Positions 28,268 to 37,500 of a DNA stretch of 43,334 nucleotides are shown here, one piece after another. The notes below the pieces were generated by a model. The model searched no databases and was not told where the DNA came from. It saw nothing but the letters and a program-made list of their open reading frames with translations. Origin of the DNA: Isotricha intestinalis (taxonomy: Eukaryota > Ciliophora > Litostomatea > Vestibuliferida > Isotrichidae); NCBI GenBank assembly GCA_023807065.1, contig JAJJLU010003635.1, forward strand, positions 1 to 43,334. The letters run 5' to 3'. Within the stretch, counting starts at the first letter, position 1; the number at the start of each line of letters is the position of its first letter. The translations under genes and the position numbers were made by a program.

Positions 28268-29383
28268 ATGAGTTTTGCAGATCACATAATATCAGAAATA
28301 AATAAATTTCGAATAAATCCAAAATCAATTCAACAAAGACTTCAAATATTTAAATTAGGTTTATCACGTTTAAGAGCATCAGACCCTTTTTTAACAGAAA
28401 TTCAAAAATTTATAGAAGAAACAAATAAAATGTTTCCTATGAGACCATTACATAAAAATGATATATTATGTAAAGTAGCAAGAAATGAAATAGAAATATT
28501 TGCAAAAAACGAAGAAATGTATGATAAATTTATATATGGTAATGATTTAAAAGGAATAATTCCAGATTATTATTTAAAAGAAAATTGTTGTTTAATTGCA
28601 GATGTTGGTGCTGATGAACCTGGAACTTTTGTTAATAAAATTTTAGTAAATAAAATTGACAAAGAAAAAATTGGAAGAAAATTTTTAACCCAACCTAAAT
28701 ATACTCAAATTGGTATTGCAACTGCTATTAAAAATTCAGAAAATTATATTTTAATTATTTTAGCTGAAAATAGAGCTAAAATGAGAAGCAATATTCCTTT
28801 ACCTGAAGGTGATTTAACTGAGTTAAAACAAGCTTTTGATCTTTTTGATATATATAAAAGAGGTGAAATTTATCCTAAAATTGTATTTGAAAATTTAATT
28901 GAATTAGGTTATGATAAAAGTAATCCTCAATTAGTTGATATTATAGAAGGTTTTCTAATTAATGATGAAAATGATATTATTGATTTTCCTATTTTTGCTA
29001 ATCATATTGTAAGAGAAATTTCAGATAAAAGAACAAATGAAGGTTTAAGAATAATTTTCGAATTATTTGTTGATGATAAAAATGAAGATACTATTTCAAT
29101 ATTAAATATGAAAAAAATTGTGAATGAATTAAAAGATGAGAAAGCTTTAAAAGAAATAGATAATATGTTAAATATTAAAGATAATATAAATGCTAGATTA
29201 AATTATAATCAATTTTATCATTATATGAAAAGAACTTATGCTAGTGATGAAATTGCAGCTAAAGTACAAAAAATTCAAAGAATTTTAGGAAAAAACCCTT
29301 CTAAAGCTCTTGAAACTATTGTTGAAACTAATGAATCTTCAATTTCTGATTTAAGAAGCACTGATAGTGGAAAAAAAAAATGA
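28268..29383 (+). CDS. CAP/SCP domain fused to EF-hand pairs
   Basis: 371 aa, no signal peptide. Residues about 1-165 look like a CAP domain: ADHIISEINKFRINPKSIQQ as the first helix, a central LHKNDILCKVARNEIEIFAK helix, and PKYTQIGIATAIKNSENYIL as the C-terminal strand pair. Residues about 180-335 carry EF-hand-like units (LKQAFDLFDIYKRGEIYP, and FELFVDDKNEDTISILNMKKI). The calcium loops are degenerate. The C-terminal tail is Ser/Thr-rich. CAP domains bind lipids or sterols in several proteins, and the EF-hands suggest calcium control or a purely structural role. It is a second CAP gene 6.5 kb from the first, with a different architecture. TGA is the stop. Confidence 0.75.
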   Translation: MSFADHIISEINKFRINPKSIQQRLQIFKLGLSRLRASDPFLTEIQKFIEETNKMFPMRPLHKNDILCKVARNEIEIFAKNEEMYDKFIYGNDLKGIIPDYYLKENCCLIADVGADEPGTFVNKILVNKIDKEKIGRKFLTQPKYTQIGIATAIKNSENYILIILAENRAKMRSNIPLPEGDLTELKQAFDLFDIYKRGEIYPKIVFENLIELGYDKSNPQLVDIIEGFLINDENDIIDFPIFANHIVREISDKRTNEGLRIIFELFVDDKNEDTISILNMKKIVNELKDEKALKEIDNMLNIKDNINARLNYNQFYHYMKRTYASDEIAAKVQKIQRILGKNPSKALETIVETNESSISDLRSTDSGKKK

Positions 29384-29545
29384 TAAATAAAATGTATTAT
29401 ATATTTATTTTTTATTTAATTTTTCTTCAAAAAATTAATTATATGTTTTTGTTAGTAAGGAAAAAGTAATCTATTAATTTATATAAGATTTATTTTGTTT
29501 ATTTTAAATATATAATTAAATTAAATTTTGTTTCTCTTTTTGTTT

Positions 29546-29833
29546 TTATTCTTTTTTATGTTTTAACCAAGTTAATATATTTCTATTATAAAAAAGCCAT
29601 AATGGAACAAACATAACAGCATCGATAAAATCAAGCCTCCAATCATAATATAAACTTCATGACATTTGAGTTGTAAATTCCAATTCTTATAAATAAACTT
29701 ATAATTAATATAATTTGATATAATTTTTGTATATTTTTGACCTTAGAAATCCTATGTTTTTATTATTTTTTCCCATTTCATTCATTCTTATATAATCTTT
29801 TTCTGCATCTAAAAAAGGTTTAAAAAGTCCATT
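29546..29833 (-). pseudogene. relic of a membrane-protein gene
   Basis: The minus strand has two protein-like open stretches. 29833..29705 includes NGLFKPFLDAEKDYIRMNEM, and 29656..29546 includes DWRLDFIDAVMFVPLWLFYN and ends at TAA. A third frame over the same bases gives a hydrophobic EVYIMIGGLILSMLL stretch. They are separated by stops and frame changes, and no simple intron set joins them. The hydrophobic end vaguely recalls the last membrane helix of transporters. I cannot assign a family. Confidence 0.4.
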
Positions 29834-30055
29834 TTAGATTTTAAAATATTAATAAAAAATTAAAATAAATTTTATATATATAAAAATTAGTATAAACACT
29901 ATAATTAAAAGAAATACTTTCTTTCAACTAAATATAAATAGTTGAAAAAATAAATATAATTTACAATTAAAAATTCATCATAAAAATAATGGTCAAAAAT
30001 TTACAAATCTTCTTCAATTAGAATTCCTACTTTCTAATAATAAAAAAATTGAGAT

Positions 30056-30496
30056 TTATTTTATAAGATTTGAATAATTATTTCTGATAAAAGAATCATC
30101 TTTATCAATAGAAATTGTAGGTTCTTTTTGAAGAATTGAAAATGATAATAAATTTAAATTATGAATATTTTGATTTGGAATTTCAGAATATTTTTTAATA
30201 TTTTGAATTTGTTTTGATGATTCTTCTGTATATTCACTATGTACTCTTCTAAAAAATTTTACTAAAATTTCTTTTTGTTTAACATAATGATTAAACATTC
30301 TATTTACTTTTCCTAATTCTTTTAAATCTTTATATGATATAAATTGAATTATTTTTAACCAATTTTGAGGAGTTAATTTTTAGATAAAATTTCTTTTTTT
30401 TATTAATAAAGGAGAATTATTTATTGTTATTTTTCTTATATTTCTTTTTACTTTCGACAAAGTTATTATTGGTTTTCCTTTTTGAATACATCCCAT
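30056..30496 (-). pseudogene. F-box protein gene with a one-base frameshift
   Basis: From the minus-strand ATG at 30496 the frame starts MGCIQKGKP (possible N-acylation) and runs about 38 codons to a stop. A frame offset by one base continues at once with LTPQNWLKIIQFISYKDLKE, an F-box, and runs to TAA at 30056. The break falls at a T5 run on the plus strand (30377-30381); a sixth T would restore one continuous 147-codon frame. No GT/AG intron fits. F-box proteins link substrates to SCF ubiquitin ligases. Past 30056 an acceptor-like TATTATTAG precedes a possible exon (KVGILIEEDL) at about 29999-30028. It is either a recent pseudogene or a sequencing error. Confidence 0.5.
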
Positions 30497-30578
30497 TAAT
30501 ATTAATCTAAAAATTTCATAAAATAAAATTATTTAGAAATCTATAATTGATTTTATTTTTAAAAAATAAATTTTATTA

Positions 30579-31787
30579 ATGGACTCAAATACAGAAAATT
30601 TAATAAATGATCTTCAAAACACAATTTCAAATTATGAGAAAACAAATAGAGAACAAACAGCAAAAATAGAAAATTTAGAAGAAATAATTGCAGAAATGAA
30701 TGAAAAATTATCAACACTTGATAATCTAATTCAAGAAAATAGTAATTTAAATTTAGAACTAAATCAACAAAATGAAATGATTCAACAGAAAAATAAAATG
30801 ATTTCTGAATTTCAAGAATTAGCAAAATTATCTCAAATTAAATTCGAAACTTTTATAAATAATAATAATGAAAATAAAAATGCAATGGATAAAAAAAATA
30901 AAAAATATTCAGAATTAAAAAATAAATATTTTCCTTTAATTCAACAATTTCAAGATTTAGAAAAAGAACATGAACAAATGATTATTCAAGTTAAAGAAGA
31001 TAAAGAAAATTATGAAAGAGAAATTGCTTCTTTAAATGAGAATTTAAATGATATTAATTCTAAATTTAATGCCTTAAAAGAAGAAAATGATAATTTAATA
31101 AATGAAATAGATGAATATAAAAAAAGAGAAAAAGAATTAAATGAAAAGATAATGAATTTAACTAAAATAAAAGAAGAATTTGAAAATATAAAAAGAGAAT
31201 TTTCAGATTTGGAAAAAGAAATAATAGAAAAAAATACAAAAATAGAAGTGATTGAAAAATTTAATGAAGATTTAGAGAATAAATTAAAAGAAAGTGAAAA
31301 TATAGTAATAACAAGAGAAAATTATCAGAAAGAATTAGAAGATAAAATAGATAATTTAAATAAATTGTGTGGAAAATATGAAAATGCATATAATGGAGCT
31401 GTTCAAGATATAGAAAAAATAAAATCAGATAATGAAAATTTAATAAAAGAAATGGAAGAAAAAAATAGTCAATTTAAAAAAATGAAATTAAATTATAATA
31501 GAACATTAAATAGATTAAATAGTGAAAATTGTTCTTTAAAAAAAAAAGATAATATTCATAAACAAACATTAAATAAATTAAAGAATTTTTCAATTGGAAA
31601 TTTATATCCTCAAAATAATAATTTAAATCAAGTTATGAATACAAGTATTTTTAGTAATAATACAAATAAAGGAAATGAATTAAATGTAAGTGAAGGAAAT
31701 AAAAATGATTCTACAAAATATTCTTATCAATTAATTGATAATTTAAAAAATATAATGAATCAAATTGATGTTCATTATAATTCTTAG
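30579..31787 (+). CDS. long coiled-coil protein, family unknown
   Basis: 402 aa. Residues about 1-330 are an almost continuous heptad coiled coil rich in Glu, Lys, Asn and Leu (for example LENKLKESENIVITRENYQK). The last 70 residues are Asn/Ser-rich and end in a short helix. There is no motor, kinase or membrane domain. It resembles golgin, tropomyosin-like or basal-body filament proteins only in composition. The TAG stop and clean start make it a real gene. Confidence 0.65.
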   Translation: MDSNTENLINDLQNTISNYEKTNREQTAKIENLEEIIAEMNEKLSTLDNLIQENSNLNLELNQQNEMIQQKNKMISEFQELAKLSQIKFETFINNNNENKNAMDKKNKKYSELKNKYFPLIQQFQDLEKEHEQMIIQVKEDKENYEREIASLNENLNDINSKFNALKEENDNLINEIDEYKKREKELNEKIMNLTKIKEEFENIKREFSDLEKEIIEKNTKIEVIEKFNEDLENKLKESENIVITRENYQKELEDKIDNLNKLCGKYENAYNGAVQDIEKIKSDNENLIKEMEEKNSQFKKMKLNYNRTLNRLNSENCSLKKKDNIHKQTLNKLKNFSIGNLYPQNNNLNQVMNTSIFSNNTNKGNELNVSEGNKNDSTKYSYQLIDNLKNIMNQIDVHYNS

Positions 31788-32123
31788 TTTTTATTTAATT
31801 TATTTTTTTTGAATAAAATTATTTCAGTAAAATAAGGTTTTTATAATATTATAAAAAGATTTATTTTAATTGTCCTTTATATACTAATTTATTTAATTTC
31901 AAATTATAAAATAATTAAAAAAATTTTTGATTTAGATTTAAAATATAATGTATATATTAAAAGATATCATCGAAAAAACATATCTTTTTGAAAAAATATA
32001 AAGGAAAAAAATTTATTTTAAATTTAAAAAAATATATTTTTAAAAAAATAAATTTGTTAAAACTACTATTTTAGTATTTATACAATAAAATAGAAGTTGT
32101 ATAATTTTGAATTAAGAAAATAA
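31788..32123. other. intergenic spacer with a small hairpin
   Basis: 336 nt between the coiled-coil gene and the Tousled-like kinase. A perfect 9-bp inverted repeat (31959-31967 with 31980-31988) is the only structure noticed. No gene is seen. Confidence 0.45.
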
Positions 32124-34247
32124 ATGAGTGGTAAATATATTTCTTCTTATCCTTTAACAGAAATAAAGCCAAAAATTTCAAATTTTGATGATTTAAAAAT
32201 AAAAAATTTAGAAAATAGAATGTTGGGTCCTAATAGTGAAGGAAAACTACCTTCAGAATATCAAAAACTTGAAGAAAGTGATATCGAAAAAATAAAAACT
32301 AAAATTCTTTTAAGAGATGGATTAAATTTACAAAATAATAATAAAGATAAAAAAGATAATTCACCAGAACAGAAAAATAATAATAAAAATACTAAAAATA
32401 CTAATCAACTTAAAAGAAAAATTGGGAAAGAAACTTTAGATTATTTAATGAGAAAAAAAGAGAGAGAAATTTCAATAAATGAAAATATAAAACCATCAAA
32501 AAATAATTTTAATAATGAAACTAATAATAATATCAGTAATTTAAATTGTGAAATTTTTTCTTCTTCTCATAACACCTCACATAATAATTTATTTAAAACA
32601 AATTATAAACCAACAAAAATAAAAGATTATTATACTCCTACATCAAATATTTCTAGAAACTTATTTAATTCTCCTTCAAAAAATAAAAATAATAAAAATG
32701 ATTTAATAAATAATAAAAATGAACCTGAAAAATCATCTGTTGATGAAAAAAATGAATTGTTAAAATTACTTAAAGAAAAAGATAATTTAATAGAAGAAAA
32801 AAATAAAGAAATTTTAAAATTAAAAGAAAATATAAAATATAATGAAAATACAATAAAAGAATTAAAAGAGTTTTATGAAATACAAGATAATGAAATTAAA
32901 AGATGTAGATTAGATATCATTCAATTTCTAAAAGAAATTCAAAAATTAAAAAGACAACAAAAGAAAAAATGGTTATATGATCAAGAATATAAATTAGGTA
33001 AAATTTTAGGAATAAGATTTTCTTCTAATGGTCAAATTAAAGAAAATTTAGATGAAGGAGAAGCAATAATAGAATTAAATGAAAAATTAGAAATGATAAA
33101 ATTACAAAAAGAAGAATTAGAAAAGCAAAAAAGAAAATATGAATATAATAAAAAGAAAATAAAATCAAATCCAGAATTATTATTATCTAATGAAGAAACT
33201 GAAGAAAATGAAAGTAAAGATTTAATAAATTTTAAAATGAATTTAATTCAAAAAGAAGAAAATGAATTAAAGGAGAAAAAATCAAAATTAGAAATAGAAA
33301 AATCAATATTTTATAGAGAATCATTATTATATAATCAAGAAACAAATTGTATTTTTTCAAAAAAGAAAGAAGGATTTCCATTATTAGATAAAAGATATCA
33401 AATAATAGGATTAATAGGAAAAGGAGGTTATTCTGAAGTATATAAAGCATATGATATAATTAATCATAATATTGTTGCATGTAAATTACATCAATTAAAT
33501 CAAAATTGGAAAGATGAAATAAAAGATAATTATATTAAACATACTATAAGAGAAAATCAAATTCATCAAGAATTCAATCATCATAATATTGTTAAACATT
33601 ATGGAACTATTGATATTGATAATAATTCTTTTTGTACTATTTTAGAATATTGTACTGGTCCTGATTTAGCTTCTTATTTACAAAAAAATAAAAATATTCA
33701 AGAAAAAGAAGGAAGAATTATTATGTTACAAATATTACAAGGTTTAGAATATTTAAATAAATTACCTAATAAAATCATTCATTATGATTTAAAACCTGAA
33801 AATATAATTTTTAATAATATGGAAATTAAAATTTCTGATTTTGGTTTAGCTAAAATAATTGAAAATGATAAAGATAAAATTCAATTGACTTCAAAAGGTG
33901 TTGGAACTTATTGGTATTTACCTCCAGAATGTTTTCAAGATAAAAAAGAAGTTTATATTAATTCTAAAATAGATATTTGGTCTTGTGGAGTTATATTATA
34001 TGAAATTTTTTTTAAACAAAAACCATTTGGACAAAATATGACTCAAGAAAGATTAATTAAAGATAGGGTTATGCAAAATGCAAGAGTAGTTGAATTTCCT
34101 AATAAACCTTCTTTATCTGAAGATTGTAAAAATTTTATTAAAAAATGTTTGGAATTTAGACAAGAAGATAGATATGATGTTTTCCAAGCTTTAAATAGTC
34201 CTTTTATTAAACAAGATAAAAAAAATAAAAAAAATGATAGTAATTAA
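32124..34247 (+). CDS. TLK: Tousled-like kinase (TLK)
   Basis: 707 aa, one exon. Residues 1-210 are disordered. Residues about 210-415 form coiled coils, as in Tousled kinases, which oligomerise through them. The kinase domain starts at about 418 with DKRYQIIGLIGKGGYSEVYK. It contains the ACKLHQLN lysine, a REN-x-IHQEFNHHNIVKHYG helix, the catalytic loop HYDLKPENI, DFGLAK, and an activation segment ending GVGTYWYLPPECF. These match the TLK subfamily specifically. TLKs phosphorylate the histone chaperone Asf1 and support chromatin assembly during replication. All catalytic residues are present. TAA is the stop. Confidence 0.95.
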   Translation: MSGKYISSYPLTEIKPKISNFDDLKIKNLENRMLGPNSEGKLPSEYQKLEESDIEKIKTKILLRDGLNLQNNNKDKKDNSPEQKNNNKNTKNTNQLKRKIGKETLDYLMRKKEREISINENIKPSKNNFNNETNNNISNLNCEIFSSSHNTSHNNLFKTNYKPTKIKDYYTPTSNISRNLFNSPSKNKNNKNDLINNKNEPEKSSVDEKNELLKLLKEKDNLIEEKNKEILKLKENIKYNENTIKELKEFYEIQDNEIKRCRLDIIQFLKEIQKLKRQQKKKWLYDQEYKLGKILGIRFSSNGQIKENLDEGEAIIELNEKLEMIKLQKEELEKQKRKYEYNKKKIKSNPELLLSNEETEENESKDLINFKMNLIQKEENELKEKKSKLEIEKSIFYRESLLYNQETNCIFSKKKEGFPLLDKRYQIIGLIGKGGYSEVYKAYDIINHNIVACKLHQLNQNWKDEIKDNYIKHTIRENQIHQEFNHHNIVKHYGTIDIDNNSFCTILEYCTGPDLASYLQKNKNIQEKEGRIIMLQILQGLEYLNKLPNKIIHYDLKPENIIFNNMEIKISDFGLAKIIENDKDKIQLTSKGVGTYWYLPPECFQDKKEVYINSKIDIWSCGVILYEIFFKQKPFGQNMTQERLIKDRVMQNARVVEFPNKPSLSEDCKNFIKKCLEFRQEDRYDVFQALNSPFIKQDKKNKKNDSN

Positions 34248-34387
34248 AATCAAAGTTAAATATATTTAATTATTAAATTAATATATATATATATTTATTA
34301 TATTAAAAAAGTTTTTCAAAATTTTTAGAATTAAAAGATGAATTTAAATGATATAAATAAATAAAAATATATAAAACGAACAATTAT

Positions 34388-34468
34388 GACAGTTTGGCCG
34401 AGTGGTTAAGGCGTCAGACTCGAAATCTGATGGGGCAACCCGCACAAGTTCAAATCCTGTAGCTGTCG
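34388..34468 (+). tRNA. tRNA-Ser, anticodon CGA
   Basis: An 81-nt cloverleaf of clearly higher GC than its surroundings. The acceptor stem GACAGTT (34388-34394) pairs with AGCTGTC (34461-34467), followed by discriminator G. The A box is TGGCCGAGTGG. The anticodon stem is TCAGA/TCTGA around loop CTCGAAA, with anticodon CGA at 34421-34423, reading UCG. The long variable arm with a GGG/CCC stem is typical of tRNA-Ser. The T arm has one A-C mismatch, and the B box reads AGTTCAAATCC. A T5 run three bases downstream can end Pol III transcription. There is no intron. Confidence 0.93.
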
Positions 34469-34541
34469 TAATTTTTAAATTTCAGTCTCTTTTTTTATAT
34501 TTTTTTTAAATTTTTTAATTTATGTTTTTTTATTTTTATAT

Positions 34542-37500
34542 ATGAAAATAAATAAAAAAAATACTTTTTCTTCTATTTATAATGAAATAATAAATGATTC
34601 TTCTTATGATAAATTTATAAATAAATTTAAATTAGATGAACAATTAAATGAATTATTAAAAAAAGACAATGAAAATTCAAATTCAAATAAAAATAAAAAT
34701 GAAGAAAATTCAGGAATTATAAAAACATCTCGAAAAGATAAAAATAAAAATTATATAAATGTAAATTTAAGTTTTGAAGATGAAGAAGTGTATAAAATAT
34801 TAAATGAATTTAATACTTTATTAACAGATGAATCAATTTTTAACAATCCAAAAAAGCCTCCAACAATTGATTGTCTTTTTCCTCATTTAAAAAAATTAGA
34901 TAATTTAAATATAACTACCTCAAATAAAATAGAACAAACAAACACTTTAGAATTTGTTCAAAATTATGAATATCAAAATTATAGAAATAATAATTTATAT
35001 AATAAGGATTTACTTTTTTTATCAAATTATTATCATAGTACTGATTTTAAATATAAAATATTTGAAAAGAAAAAATTAAAATCTTTTTCAGAAAGAATAG
35101 AAAAAGAAAAAATAACATGTGCCAAAGTTAGAAATGGTATAATATATATTGGATGTAAAGATGGTTCTATAAAAACATTTTCAGAAGAAAAAGGATATAA
35201 AGATAAAACATATATATATAATTATGACCAAAAATATAAAGATTTAGATAAAGATGTAATGTGTATTTCTTTTTATGAAGAGGATAAATATTTTTTAGTT
35301 GGTTATGCTACAAGTTTTATTATTCTTTGGGAAAAAACTACTGTTCAAACTAAAAAAATTATTACAAAAACTCATGATTTACCTGTTATTGCTTGTAAAG
35401 TTTTAAAATATAATCAAAAAGAATTATCTATTTTATCTTCAGATTTAGAAGGTAAAATTAGAATCACTTCTTTTTCTTCTGGATTTCTCTTTACTAAAGA
35501 AGATATTATTATTGTTTCTGATAATTTGTATCCTTCTTTTTTATTAGAAACTCTAAATTTTTCTTCTGAAGAAGAAAATAATTATGAGTCTAAATTAATT
35601 TATAATAAAGAAAAATTTACTTTTGATATTGCAATTATAGGGAATATTGAAAAAATAGAAGTTAAAAAAATTAACAAAGAAAATTATACTAATAAAAATT
35701 TATTGATAATTAAAAATCCAGATTTTAATATATTAGATAGTAAAAAACAACAAAAAAATATAGAATATTTTGAAAATGCAGATATAAGTATTGGTTGTGG
35801 ATATTTGCCTGATATTTATGAAGAAGGAGATTTAAATAATCATATTCTTTTAGCTGTTTCTTGGAAAGATGATATTAGTATCTATTCAATGAGTGATAGT
35901 AATAAATTGATAAATCCTGAAAAAGTTGGTTTTTATAAAAACGATAATATTATTATTAGAATTGGATTTATTACTAAATCTATCTTGTTTTTCATTGATA
36001 GAGAAAATAAATTAAAATTTATTAATACTAGACATTTTAATATTGAAATGGAAATCACTAATGTTGATTATATATTTAGAAATAGAATCACACCTTCTTA
36101 TAGTGAAACAAGTGAAATTGATGATGAAATATATATTAATAAAAATGGTATTTTTGAAGGAAATTCTCTTTATATAAATTCTATTTTTTATCATCAAAAT
36201 TATATTTATATATTAATATGGGAAAATAAAAAAAGTAGAAGAAATGGAGAATCATCAATTAATTATTCTAGACAAAATAGTATTTTTTCAAATCAAAATA
36301 CATTGATTATTAGTCTTAATAATAGTAATGAAAATTTACCTTTAGCTATTTTACAAATAAAATTATTATCTTGGAAAGAAGCTCTTGATAATACTTCAAA
36401 TAATGGAGATTGGATGAATTTCTTTTGTATATTTAAAGAAATCTTAAATCAAAAAATATTTACATATTCAAATATTCCTTTTAATACTCAAAAAAGAACA
36501 AAATTATTAATTGATAATGGAAAAATTTGTGGTAATTATATATATAAATATATTATTGATAAAATACATGAAAATGATGATATTGGAGATGATGAAATTT
36601 TATCATCAATTCAAGATAAAATAAAATTTAATAATAATAATAACAATTTTATGTCTATTATTATTGAATTTTGTATAAGTCTTCATACTGTTAATTATTT
36701 ATTTGAAATTATTAAAGAAATTGAGTCAAAAGAAAAGGTAAATTTACTAAATTTATTTATTAAAAATTTAGAACCTTTTATTATTAAAAATAAATTAAGA
36801 ATTGAAATTTTATCTCAAAACTTTTTAAATGAAATATTGAATTATTATTCTAAAAAGGAAATAGAAAGTAATTCTCATAAAATGTATAATCTTTCTCTTA
36901 TTATATATCATTTAAATATTGATTGTTTAAAAAATAATAATAAAGTAAAAGAGATATGTGACAATTATCACTTTTTTAATGCAATAATTTACATATATAA
37001 TTGTGGTTTTGTAAACTTTATTTATCCTTTTGAACAATTATTTAAATTTTTTTTAGTAGCGAAAGAATTAAAATTTGAAGATAAAAATAATTTATCTAGC
37101 ACAAATTTTTATAATAATGATTTAATAAAATCATATGAAAAAGAAACTTTTGAATTATCTAAAGAATATATCGGACATAAGTTATTATGGTATATTAATC
37201 TTTGTTTGGAAGGAAAATTATATCCTACATTTGAAAAAATTCCTCCTGAACAATATAATTTAATTATTCCTCAAATATTTAAATGTATTATAAAATATGA
37301 GGTAATAATTGAATTAATTAAATTTGATTCTTTTACTTTTTTTAAAGTGTTTAAAAATTTTTTTACTGAAGAAAGAAGTTTTAATTTATTAATGACAATT
37401 CCTAAAAATGAAATAACAGATATTATTGAAAAATACATTAATATTCCATCCTCTAATATTAAGATTCAATCTGAAAAATATTTTATATTTAATAAACTTA

